From Stereocaulon alpinum (taxonomy: Eukaryota; Ascomycota; Lecanoromycetes; Lecanorales; Stereocaulaceae), in the NCBI GenBank assembly GCA_018257865.1, contig JAEUBA010000151.1:1-43377 (forward strand): a DNA stretch of 43,377 bases, written 5' to 3'. Numbering within the stretch: the first letter of the stretch is position 1; every line of letters begins with the position of its first letter. Positions 1 through 9,995 of this stretch are shown here, piece by piece. Under the pieces are notes generated by a model. That model was given only the letters and a program-made list of their open reading frames with translations. It did not search any database and was not told where the DNA came from. The position numbers and the translations under genes are program-made.

Positions 1-217
1 ACTATCTAGTCTTAATTATAGGGGAGGTATAATAGTTATAGTAGAGTTAGGGTAGGTATTATCGTATTACCTAAAAAACTCTATACGGAGTTCTTAGTAA
101 CTACGCGACGTCTTAATATTATTTAACCTATAATATATTAGGGGAGATATCTTAGCTCTAAATAGGTATTTAGGTTCGTAGCTAGTATCGCGTATAGGTA
201 TATTTCTATCGCTAGCC
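1..217 (-). mobile_element. SINE-like element, RIP-eroded partial copy
   Basis: This stretch is the reverse complement of 9,996-10,212, aligned over its full length by eye. Its 5' terminus (minus strand, at 217) reads ggctagcgatag, the same first bases as the complete copy at 9,996, so this is probably the true 5' end of the family. The rest of the copy runs off the left edge of the window. The differences from the other copy are mostly CpA to TpA and TpG to TpA, which is the RIP pattern; the copy at 9,996 keeps many of the original CA and TG dinucleotides. No coding potential is seen. Confidence 0.75.
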
Positions 218-1081
218 TAGTATATAGTTTATATCCCCTTTATATTCCTTTACTAAGTATAGTTTTAGCTTTATATAATTAAACTTATTACTAAGCCTAT
301 TAGTTTTAAAATTTCTATAAAGGAGATATACCTTATCCCCTTTAGAAATATTCGGTCTTATTAAACGTTTTTAATTATAATATATTATTAAGTAGCTACT
401 TAGGAACTATAAGTCCTTCTATAATTCTTAATAGATTCTTATTATTTCTTTAGTAATAATAATTACCCTTTATACTTTTAACTTAATTCCCTTTAGTAAT
501 AGGGTTATACGTAGTTCGAACCTATAATTAGCTCAAAATAGTATTATATCTATTAGGTTAGATATTAATCCGTTATAGGCTAGCTACGCTACTAGTAGGT
601 AGGATACCTAATTATTTTATTAGTAGTTAACGTAGTACCGAAGATATTACTCTAGTATTTAGTTAGTTCGTTTAGTCTAACTATTAGTCTATAGATAGAA
701 TACTATACTTATCTTTACCTTAATTCCTATTATATCTATCAATAATCTCTAAAACTTAGAGGTAAAGAGTTTATCCCTATCTAAGATAATTTCTTTAGAA
801 AGCCTATAGTTAGCTACTACTATTTATAAGAATATATACGCTAGGTCTTTAGTATTTAATACTTCCTTATATAATACGAAATACGCTATCTTAGTTAAGC
901 GGTCGTTAATTATTAAGATTATATTATAGTATATACCTATTAGTTATTCCTTTAACTTTAGGAATTTAATAATAAAATCCTATATAATACTTTTCTACGG
1001 ACTATCTAAGGTTACTAGCGATTTTAACTCTCTATAAGGCTTATATTAGGAATACTTCGTCCTAATATATATATTATATTT
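218..1081 (-). pseudogene. remnant of a second Ty3/gypsy element (integrase region)
   Basis: Read on the minus strand, about 670-800 translates, through several stops, as the retroviral-type integrase core: a stretch like IILDRDKLFTSKF, then an IIGIKVKIS segment, then a degenerate form of the conserved HPQTDGQTERTNQ region. It is a different element from the gypsy at 2,646-9,527, whose own integrase is at about 4.4-5.6 kb. No LTR was found for it here. The 218-540 part shows nothing else recognisable. Its right edge is the 3' tail of the LINE at 1,082, so the LINE may have inserted into it. Confidence 0.55.
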
Positions 1082-1779
1082 GATTAATTAATTGAGTTAT
1101 ACGCCTATTCTAGTATCTATATATACTAATAAGGGTATTCTCTTATATTATTAGGAAATCTAGGGGGGTTAAAGGCCCTCTAGACGTAAAAGAAACCTTT
1201 TTAGAGTCGCTCCTTCTAGCTAAAAACTTTCGCTTATTAGCTTACTTATTATTCTACTCTACTTATTTAATCTTATTATTAGGCTTTATAATACTAGTAA
1301 AAATAATTTCTATTACCCTAATAGGCCTTATAATACTTTAATAGCTCCGCCGCCTTTAACTTCTACTTATACTTAGGCTTCTTTATCTTTAGGGTTTTTA
1401 TTACTAGTTCTACTTTAATAGGGAGTTTAGACTAGGAGAGCTATTCTTTAGTAAGTTAATACTATATTAGAAATCTTAACCTAACTAGTTATCTTATAGC
1501 TACTCTTATACTAGTAATCTTAACTAGTATAATCTTAATATTATAAGTCTCTACCTCTTTAATAAGCTTCCTTTAAGTATCGCTAAGCTTTAGGTAATAT
1601 AGAAGAATATACTTTATATCTTAATTCCTCTATCTATAACTATAGTAGGTATTATAGACCCTTAGTACTTTTACCTTATAAAGGAAGTAGTTAAACCTAT
1701 TCTTTCTACTTTAAAGTTAGACTACTATTAAGCTTTCTACCTTTCTAAGCTTTAGATAGTAGTTATATCTTTCTCTAAA
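1082..1779 (-). repeat. LINE 3' end, duplicated in opposite orientation at 14,274-14,970
   Basis: About 698 bp that align as the reverse complement of 14,274-14,970. The alignment stops near 1,779, exactly where the other copy begins after its target duplication. This shows that 14,274-14,970 is a 5'-truncated copy of this LINE family. The terminal bases up to the tail, with the shared string cgcctattctagtatct, also end the SINE-like element at 11,184. Confidence 0.8.
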
Positions 1780-2640
1780 TAATATTTATTCTATATAGAT
1801 ATATAAGAGTACTTAGGGATAGTATCTTTATATACCTTCTACTACTTAATCTACTTTACTATTACTTAGCTTTATATCTTTTTAGCTAGGATACCTATAT
1901 CTTAATACTCCTTAATATTTATTTTTAGGTTATATTAATATACCTTCCTCCTTATTACTATTATTACTTAATTCTAATTCTTTACTTTAAGCTTCTATAG
2001 GGCCTATTCTTCCTTTTTTAGTAATAGGGTTAGGTATATTAGATATACTCTTCCTCTCCTTTTTTATAATCTCCTATAGATTAAGCGGTTACCTTTAATT
2101 ATTAAGGGGTATACTCCCCTTAGTACTTAGTATCTTATAATTAAGGTATTTAGATAGGTTTAGATAGGTATAATAACTACCTCTACTTCTAAGACTTAAA
2201 CTAGTATTACCTTATATACTCTAAGTACTATTTATAGGTAGTTATTCTATATTATCGCGAGCGTCTTAATATACTTTTCTATAACTCCCTACCCCTTAGT
2301 AGGGGTATATTATATTAGAGTAGCGAATATAAGTATAGGCCTTACTACTATACTATATATCTTTTTATACTTCTTAAATATAGCTTCCTAAGTTAATCCT
2401 ATTAGGTACTTAATCGCTTAGGCTTAAGTAGCGGCCTTTACCTTTACCTATATTATATATAGGCCCTAGTAGAGTTTAGTATTAATATATAGCCTTAGGA
2501 CCCTAATACTCGCTTTTAGCTTAACCTTTATATTACTAAATTATACCGTTTCCTTTATATTAAACCTTTTAGGGGCGTGTGATAGATATACTAGTTTATA
2601 CTTCTAAAGCGCGAACGTCGCCTTATATATTTTCGCTTAT
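1780..2640 (-). pseudogene. LINE ORF2 3' part after the reverse transcriptase
   Basis: The frame entering from the gypsy boundary at 2,640 continues the LINE protein with a reading such as ATFAL-KYKLVYLSHAPKRF, where - marks a stop. This fits the segment that follows the RT domain in fungal LINEs (a region usually read as HGA.FAP.KYELIHF). The upstream half of this segment lies at 9,528-9,545, on the other side of the gypsy element. Further 3' the frame is too damaged to show an RNase H domain with certainty. Confidence 0.6.
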
Positions 2641-2645
2641 ATTTA

Positions 2646-2894
2646 TATAAAGGCTAGCGACGCCGGCTCTAAGCTGGCGTACTAAGGTATAAGAGACGTG
2701 AAGTTACTGGATTCAGGTATTAAGTAATAGACATAATTATATTACTTAGTAGTCGAGTAGTAGCAGAACTAATTTCTAAAGATCCCTAAAATACGGGGGA
2801 GTCTTAGGTAGTAATACTATTGCTAAGCCCCTAGACCCTAATTAATATTATTACGTTAGCGTAGCTATAACGCGTATATACTTAAGGGTTAATA
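2646..2894 (-). repeat. left LTR of the gypsy element (3' LTR in element sense)
   Basis: 249 bp, matching 9,279-9,527 end to end. By eye there are 15 differences, all transitions. In most of them this copy carries T or A where the other retains C or G in a CA or TG context, so RIP hit this LTR harder. The canonical TG start reads TA in both copies; the CA end reads TA here and CA in the other copy. Confidence 0.92.
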
Positions 2895-2908
2895 GTATCC
2901 TCCCCTTT
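2895..2908 (-). other. polypurine tract of the gypsy element
   Basis: On the minus strand this reads aaaggggaggatac, a purine run directly abutting the left LTR. In LTR retrotransposons this tract primes plus-strand DNA synthesis and always lies next to the 3' LTR, so it fixes the orientation of the element as leftward. Confidence 0.75.
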
Positions 2909-3410
2909 AGGCCCTAGTCCCTAAGTGCTAAAGTATATAGAACAGACTACTTATTAAAAACCCTTCAAACCTAGTAGGAAACATAAGGGAAAAGAGTTAA
3001 CCTAGAGGCGACGTCGTTAAGGCGGCGCCTTATATATATAGAATATCGTCTAACTGCAATAACGCCCAAATCTGTTATAATATAAAAAGAATACGTAGCA
3101 GGCGTAGTAGTAACGCGTAGTTATTAACAAATATAATCGATTACTAGCCGTGTTAGCAGGTAACAGCTACGTTATCGTATTATTAGTTATTATTATTTTG
3201 AATAGCTTTAACGTATAGCGACGTCGCAGCGACGACGACCTACGGGTATATAAATAATAACTTTCCCCCTAACTTCTCTCTCTTTACAACTCCTAATACG
3301 ATTCATACGTTCCCTAACATTAGCGTGCCTATATCGCAATTAATATTGCTAATATAGTTGACAGTTCTTCTCGTTATAATAATATCTAAACATTCTCTTA
3401 AGATCGTATA

Positions 3411-3535
3411 TCGCTATCGCGTAATCAGCGTATATTATTAGCTGCTAACACATTGCTTGTAGGTATAACTTATATACACACTTGATATTATACGTCGCTA
3501 TCGCGCAACCGGCGCGTATTGCTAGCTGCTAACAC
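3411..3535. repeat. 84-bp-period direct repeat in the gypsy 3' non-coding region
   Basis: Two similar 41-bp units at 3,411-3,451 and 3,495-3,535 begin tcgctatcgcg and end gctgctaacac. They lie in the 1.5-kb stretch between the chromodomain and the 3' LTR. This stretch is less RIP-depleted of CA and TG than the coding part. Confidence 0.6.
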
Positions 3536-4402
3536 TTATAGACTATATTATCGATATACCTTTACCCTATAGGACTTGTTTCTGCATAGGGAATAACAAT
3601 TACAATCGCGGCGACGCTCCTCCCTATTAACGTTATAAGGATAGCTACTATAGGCTTAATTATTATTATAAGGTATATTATTCTAATAGCTCTACTACGT
3701 CGCCTCCTAATATATCTAGATCCTAGAGCCGTTTCGTCGGTCTGTATAGCGATCGGTACGGCGTTATAGGCGCGAAGGCTAGACTTACTAAGTACAACGT
3801 AAGCGTAAGAAAATCGGGAAGCGTATTACCTAATAGCGAAAAGCGTAAGGCTAAACTATAGTAACGAGCAGAGCAGCTCCTATAATAATTACTAATCTCT
3901 AATAGGAACTCACAGCGGCGAGATAGCGGGTTATAGAACTTAAGTAAACTATCGCTAACTAATAGTTTAAGTTGGGAACCCTCTAATAAATAATTACTAA
4001 GTATACTAAGGAGATAGAGAGTCTCTAGTAATATATTAAGCTCTTAGAGGAGTAATTATACCGCTATACGTTAGCGTGGAGACGGTGTTAGGATATTCGT
4101 TTATTTTTTCCTTCTTCTTTTCTTCTACTAATATTTGGTAGCGCACCTGTGTGCGTCGTTTTGCTAATATAAGATAGATATTTAGCTAGTAATTAATTTA
4201 ATCTCTTCTTTATTCTACTAAGGTATAAGTAAGTAAGTGTAATAATTATAGAGGAGTACGCTTATAGTATAAGACTATTCACCTATAAGGTTTATAATTA
4301 TTATAACTTATATCGTCGCCGCCGCTTACTCGCTGCTGTCGGTAGTGTTTGAAGAACTAGAGACCGTATACGCTTGCTAACTATCTGCTCGTTAAAGGCT
4401 TA

Positions 4403-4480
4403 AGTTAAATTATAGGTATCCTTAAGCTCTTCGTCTAGTAACTACTAGTTATATTCTTTACCCTAGCTAGTCTATTTAAC
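4403..4480 (-). pseudogene. gypsy chromodomain (end of pol)
   Basis: The minus-strand reading gives YKVK-TS-GKEYN followed, after two former Trp or similar codons, by LLDEELKD (- marks tag stops). This is the chromodomain core, in which aromatic residues form the methyl-lysine cage; in such elements it directs integration to heterochromatin by binding H3K9me. The aromatic tgg codons are tag here, as expected from RIP. It is the C-terminal end of the integrase polyprotein. Confidence 0.7.
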
Positions 4481-5203
4481 CTTATACTAGACGCCTTGCT
4501 TATCTTAAACCTTATCTATAATTTCTTTAACCTCCTATATCTTATTATTATTAATAAGTTTAGGGGCTTATATAAAGTTCGCCGACGTTATATCGCCGTC
4601 GCGAAGGTAGTATAGTTCTAATAATAAGATATAAAAAGTATTATAGATTCTATAAGTTTGTGGTAGTAGAAGGTAGTAAGCCTACGCTCCTACTTTATTA
4701 GTAATCCTAAAAGGCCCTACGAATTTATGAGATAACTTTTTACTTAGGCGTTTTTACTTAAGATTCTTAGTTAATAGTATTACCAGATCTCCGACCTTAT
4801 AGCTTTAAGGCTTATAATTCTTATTATACTACTTAGCTTAAGACTCTCTAGCGCGCCGTAGGCGTTCCGTAGCTTCGTCTCTTAACACTTATAGCAATCT
4901 AATCCTCTTATTTATAGCAGGTATCCTCCCCTTAAGGGACTCGTCCTTAAGCTCCTAACGAAGTTTAGGGTGATATCTATATATTAAGTAGAACGGCGTC
5001 GTTCCGATAGAGGAATAAAGACTATTTATATATACGAATTCTGCTATTAGCAGCTGTTTCGCCTAAGTAGTCTGCTTATCATTAGCAAAGACCCGTAAGT
5101 AGTGCTCCAGCACCTAATTCTAGCGTTCCGTTTAACTATTAGTCTAAGGATAAAAGGCGGTACTCAGGCGGCGCTTAATCTTAGAGTGAAAATAAATAGC
5201 CGA

Positions 5204-5620
5204 CTAGAAGGCGCTAGTAAATACTAAGCCTCTATCGCTAATAATACTATTAGGTATACCGTAACAGTATACTACCTCAGTATAAAAAACATCCGCTAGC
5301 TCAGCGGCGTCGATTATAGTAGTAGTAGGTATATACCTTACTATCTTCGTAAATCGATTAATAATTACTAGAATAGCGTTATAGACCATATTCTTATATT
5401 TGCTTAGAGGTAGACCTATAATAAAGTCTATTAAGAGCTCCTTCTATAGCTTATTAGTAATAGGAAGTGAACTCAGTTCGCTATAGGGGCGATAGCGGGG
5501 AGCCTTAGTTCTTTAGCAAATATTATAAGTCTTAATATACTTATTAACCTGCTTAGAACTCCCGTGCCAAAAGTATTTATAGGCAAGTAACTTATACGTC
5601 TTCTTAGCGCTAAAGTACCC
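5204..5620 (-). pseudogene. gypsy integrase (zinc finger and catalytic core)
   Basis: At about 5,500-5,620 the minus strand reads a degenerate H2C2 zinc finger (a KQVNKYIKTYNIC segment followed by RTKAPRYRPYSEL). At about 5,430 it reads DFIIGLPLSKYKN, containing the first catalytic Asp region. At 5,204-5,389 an open stretch of 61 codons holds INRFTKIVRYIPTTTI and SIISDRGLVFTSAF, the second catalytic Asp region. This is only an island left open between stops, not a gene. Confidence 0.8.
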
Positions 5621-6839
5621 TGCTAGGGGATCGTTATAGTATTTACTAATAAGTTCTTCCCTTAAGGCTTCGTCTCTAGGGATATACAGGCGGTCGTTAT
5701 TTCTTAATAAACCTTCTAGGTCTAGAGCTTATACCTTACTTCAGAGACGGCGCTGCGACGGCGTACCCTTATTTATAGAAAAGGATTTCGTCTAATTATC
5801 AGTAGCCTATAAGTCTCGAATTAAAGTCTTAATTAAACGTTAAGGATCCTTATAAGCTGACTTAATAATACCTCTCGTATCCTTCTAGGGAATAATAACT
5901 TAGAGGCCTGTAATTTAAAACACCGGCGATATCGCTATAATAATTTCTTTACCTTCCTTATCTCTACCCTAAAGTGCGAGTTTATTCTGCAACGTTAGCA
6001 ATAACTTAGTATTCAGCGGGGAACTTCCTTTATAATCAGGGCGTCGCGATAGCGGATCCGCAGGATTCGTTTTTCCAGCATAATAAGTAATTTCGAAATT
6101 AAAAGCAGCGAGCGTCAGCGCCTATCTAGCTTACTAGGAATTTAATTACTTCTACTTTATAAAGCCCTTAAGATTATTATAATTAGTAAGAACCTTAATA
6201 GTAAACGGGCTACCTTCTAGGTAGTACCGCTACTATTTTATTACCGCTACTATAGCGAGCAATTCTTAGTCGTAAACCTTATAATTCTACTCCGCAGGAA
6301 TTATCTTCTAGGACTAAAAGGTAATTAGGTACTAGTAGCTATTATTATCCGGCTGCGTAAGCACTGCTATAATAGCAAAGTTAGAGGCGTTAGTTTCTAT
6401 ACGCAACTTTACTTCTGGGTTAAAGTAGCGGAGAAACGGCGCACTAGAAAAGATATCCCGAAGCTTTTAAAAAGCACCTTTAATACTATTATTCTACTAA
6501 AGTTAACCTGCCTTTTTCCCGTCCTTGCTGCCTTTAAGCAAGTCGGTTAGAGGCGTAGTAACGGCGGCGTAATTATAAATAAACCGCTGGTAGAAATTTG
6601 CAAAGCCTAAAAAGACTTATATATCTTGAAAGGTCTCTAGCCTAGGCTATTCCCTAATTATCGTTACGCGTTCCTAATCTATTACTACGCTATTGGTAGA
6701 TATAATAAATCTAAGAAATTCAACCCGTTCAGTACTAAACTAACACTTCTTTAGGTTAGCGAAAAGCGAGAACTAACGTAATTATTCTAGCACTTACTGA
6801 ATATACCGCTAGTAGTCCGCTAGGTTCGCGCTATAAACT

Positions 6840-7183
6840 AAGATATTATTAAGATAGATAATATACAAAATATTAATAAGCCCTATAAGAGCCCTATTAA
6901 TATACGCTTAAAACGTCGCTGGGGCGTTAGCGAGCCTAAAAGGTATAACTAAGTATTTAAAGTGGCTATAGCGGGTGCGGAACGCAGTCTTCCACTTATC
7001 GCCTTCTTTAATTCGGATCCTATAATAGGTATCCTTTAAGTCTAACTTAGTAAACTTTTTAGCTCCGCACAGGCGGTCTAATATCTTAGTAATTAGAGGT
7101 AATAGGTATCGATTTTTAACAGTTACCGTATTTAACCCCCGATAATTAACATAAAGACGCAGCCTACTATCCTTCTTTAGCAC
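6840..7183 (-). pseudogene. gypsy reverse transcriptase core with mutated active site
   Basis: An open island of 91 codons (6,908-7,183) reads LRLYVNYRGLNTVTVKNRYLLP ... TKLDLKDTYYRIRIKEGDKWKTAF, the palm and fingers of a Ty3/gypsy RT. The first catalytic Asp is preserved in KLDLKD. Downstream at 6,845-6,856 the catalytic YxDD motif reads YLNN: both aspartates are Asn codons (aat), each explained by a G to A change (C to T at CpA on the other strand). The enzyme is therefore dead even apart from its stops. Confidence 0.85.
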
Positions 7184-8010
7184 AAAGAGGATAGGTGCTC
7201 CGGCTGAAGAAACTAAACGGCGTATCCAGCCTTTTACAAGCGTATTATTAAGATAGCGCCGCAGCTCCGCTAGCTTAGATTAAGATAGGTTATAGAGAGG
7301 CCTATAAGGCGGCTCCTCACTATCCTTAATATTAATTATATAGTCGCCTTCCTTTAATAAGGGTAAGGTTCCAGCTTTCTTATTTAAGAAGATATTAGAG
7401 AACTCTAGCAGTTCCTTTAGAATCTATTCTAGGCTTCCTCTATCTAAGTAATTAGTCGCTACAGCGGCGTATATAATTATATAAACTTTAGGCTCCTTCT
7501 TAAGGTAATAGCCGAAGACAGTAGGCTTATTAACCTAAAACTTTTTAGTATTAACCTTAAACCGCTACTACTCCGCCGAAGGATCGAGTAAAATCTTTAT
7601 TTACTTTAACCCCGGTATACTAACTATAATATTAGGACCCTTAAGATTAATAGTATAGAAAAGTATACTATACTCCTTACCGCAGCCCCAGCTATTAATA
7701 AGTATATACTTAAATTAATAGGTACTATAGATATATATACTAAAGCTACTCAGAGCTTCTGGTAGCGGTAAGTCAGCGGTGGAAGGTAGTAGGTCCTATT
7801 AAACTACAAACTTCTAGGAGATCAAATTAAGCTATAATCTAGTATCTAGTAAAGTAGTAACCTGCTGCGGGCTAGTATTAAGCGTTATCTAACCCTTAGT
7901 TAGGATAAAAGGACTTACCTCTACTTTTTAGGTTTCTTCCCCCGCTTCTAAGGCGGTTGCGGGGGCTAATCGTTTTTTACTAATACTATACTAACACCGG
8001 TATAAGTTGC

Positions 8011-8070
8011 AGGCTTATCGCGATTAGGATAATTTAGGCTTATATAGCCTAGCTTTCCGTAATAATAGTA
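8011..8070 (-). pseudogene. gypsy gag zinc knuckle (CCHC), eroded
   Basis: The minus strand reads YYYYGKLGYISLNYPNRDKP. The spacing is exactly that of a CX2CX4HX4C nucleocapsid knuckle, with the three Cys and the His all read as Tyr (tgt to tat and cac to tat, both RIP-compatible). It marks the end of gag and, with the RT to its left, the gag-pol order. The remainder of gag (about 8.1-9.2 kb) and the protease (about 7.3-7.9 kb) are too damaged for domain calls. Confidence 0.7.
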
Positions 8071-9278
8071 GATAAGCTTAGTTACTAAATCTAAATCAGT
8101 CTTCCGCTTTAGACTCCTTAAATAAGATTTATTTCGCGCCGACTATAAGCTATCGACCCTTAGGCCTAGCCTATTAGGCTTAGAAATCCGTTATTCTAAC
8201 AGGCGGCTCCCTTATAACTTAGAGGCCCTATAGTTAGATAATTTCCTATAAGTACTTAAGCCGCCGCCTCTGCGACGCTCGCGCCCTATAGTATTCTCTT
8301 ATATAATAGCTTAGGTAATAATATTATCCCTATTATCAGATACCTTACCTATACTTAAGATTTTATTCTTCAGCTCCGGTCTTAGCTTAGCTAGGAAGAG
8401 GTTGGCTTTAAGCTCTAGGGCTATAGGCGGTAGGTTAGCTTCTAACTCCTTTAGGTAGGCCTTAAATATAGTAACTTTCTAGTTAGAACGTTACTTTGCC
8501 TCCTTAAACCTTTCGTAGGCGAGGAGACGGCGGTTGATAGGATCTATAACTAAATTATATAGGAATTGCTTAAAGAATTTAAATATTATATTATCCTATC
8601 TATAGTCCTTCAGGTAGGTATTCTACTAGGAATTTAGGTTATCTTCTAAGGCGTCTATATAGTAGACTATCTTAGATAGTTCGGTAGTAAAGTACTCCGG
8701 ACTCTTAAGAAACTTCTTTTCTAAGTTAGTAAACTAGCGTAGGTATTTACCCTCGCTAATTCCTTTATAGGGTTATATATTCTTAGGCCGAAAGCTTTTC
8801 GGCACTAGGGGTCTTTGGAGTCTAATAGGTAGGTTCGTAGGCGCGCTAAAGGCGGGCGTTACGAGACGTAAAGGAATCCTTTAGCCAGCAATATTAACTA
8901 ATTATACTAATATAGCGGTAGTAGGATATTATTCCTCCTCTTAAACTGTCCCTATAGGTATTCTAATAGTACTCCGCGACCTAGGGTATTAAATTGTATC
9001 GTTTTCAGCTTCTAATACTAATAATTCGCGTAGTTGCTTTAGGCGGTAATTCGTCGCTTAGGCTTCTTATAAGCGTTGCTTAAGATCAGCGTTATCTAAA
9101 TTAGAGGTATCTAGCTAAGACTCTCCGTCGGTCCTATAGCTCTCCGTAGGATCGTTGTTATTATTAATATCGTTAGGTTCTTCGGCGTTAGTAACGGTCG
9201 TAGTAGTGTGACTACGTGTCTAACCTGATATCGTAGTAACTCCGGGCCTCTCCCTTAAAAAGGTAGAGAAATTAGAAC

Positions 9279-9527
9279 TATAAAGGCTAGCGACGCCGGC
9301 TCTAAGCTAGCGTACTAAGGTATAAGAGACGTAAAGTTACTGGATTCAGGTATTAAGTAATAGATATAATCATATTACTTAGTAGTCGAGTGGTAGCAGA
9401 ACTAATTTCTAAAGATCCCCAAAATACGGGGGAGTCCTAGGTAGTAATACTATTGCCAAGCCCCTAGACCCTGATTAATATTATTACGTTGGCGTAGCTA
9501 TAACGCGCACACGCTTAAGGGTTAACA
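9279..9527 (-). repeat. right LTR of the gypsy element (5' LTR in element sense)
   Basis: 249-bp partner of 2,646-2,894. It ends in the canonical CA at 9,526-9,527 and is followed by the second copy of the attta target duplication. It should hold the element's promoter. I could not assign a primer-binding site just inside it (below 9,279) to a known tRNA, which is not surprising after RIP. Confidence 0.92.
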
Positions 9528-9532
9528 ATTTA

Positions 9533-9983
9533 GTAGAGCTTATAGGCCTATTCTAGCTACCTATAGTTTATTTCTATTATCTTACTATATACTAGTAGGT
9601 ATATATTATCTACGAATCCTCCTACTTATACTAGGATTTTTACTTTTAAGTATACTTTAATTAGTAGTATATTAAAGAAGAGAAATAGAATTAGTAATAT
9701 AAGTAATTCTTATAAAATCCCTATCTCTATTACCTCTACTAAGCTAGTTTTACCTCTTAGAGTAATTAATATCGCTCTATCTTTAAGGAAGCTTATAGTC
9801 TACTAAATAATCCCCTTAAGAATTCCTTTTATCTTTAGGTTATAGAGAAGCCTTTTATAGAATATATTATTAAATACCCCTACTATATTTAGTAATAGTA
9901 GGCTTACTATATTATCTTTACCTTAGTTTTATATTATATAGACTAAATTTATAATAGTCTTTAAGGCTATTTTTATTAAGTAT
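9533..9983 (-). pseudogene. LINE reverse transcriptase, second half
   Basis: On the minus strand, 9,983 to 9,533 reads through stops as LINE RT: a KDNIVSLLLLNIVGVFNN segment (first catalytic Asp region), FYKRLLYNLKIKGI, a degraded QGSP box near 9,700 and then ILFLFFN. The catalytic FxDD reads FVDN at 9,605-9,616, so the second Asp is lost by a RIP-type change. The frame is entered from 11,197 on the other side of the SINE-like insertion and left at 9,533 into the gypsy insertion. Confidence 0.8.
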
Positions 9984-9995
9984 CTCTTTTTACCC
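9984..9995. repeat. target-site duplication of the SINE-like element (left)
   Basis: ctctttttaccc at 9,984-9,995 is repeated at 11,185-11,196, immediately outside the element on both sides. Two further bases (at) also match, but they could belong to the tail. A 12-14-bp duplication is typical of LINE-type target-primed insertion. Confidence 0.85.

Larger units (their letters stand above)
2646..9527 (-). mobile_element. complete Ty3/gypsy chromovirus, RIP-inactivated
   Basis: A 6,882-bp LTR retrotransposon bounded by two 249-bp LTRs and flanked by the 5-bp duplication attta (2,641-2,645 and 9,528-9,532). It is transcribed leftwards: the polypurine tract lies next to the left LTR, and the domains run right to left as zinc knuckle, RT, integrase and chromodomain. 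The integrase-after-RT order and the C-terminal chromodomain are diagnostic of chromoviral Ty3/gypsy elements. It is inserted into the LINE. Coding capacity is destroyed by stops at former Trp/Gln codons and by loss of ATG. Between the chromodomain (about 4.4 kb) and the left LTR lie about 1.5 kb of apparently non-coding sequence. Confidence 0.92.

Noticed and set aside
5204..5389. 61-codon minus-strand open frame with integrase similarity as a gene
   Set aside because: It is one surviving open island of the dead gypsy pol frame, bounded by RIP-type stops; it belongs to the element, not to a separate gene.
6908..7183. 91-codon minus-strand open frame with RT similarity as a gene
   Set aside because: Same reason: an island of gypsy pol whose downstream active site is mutated.
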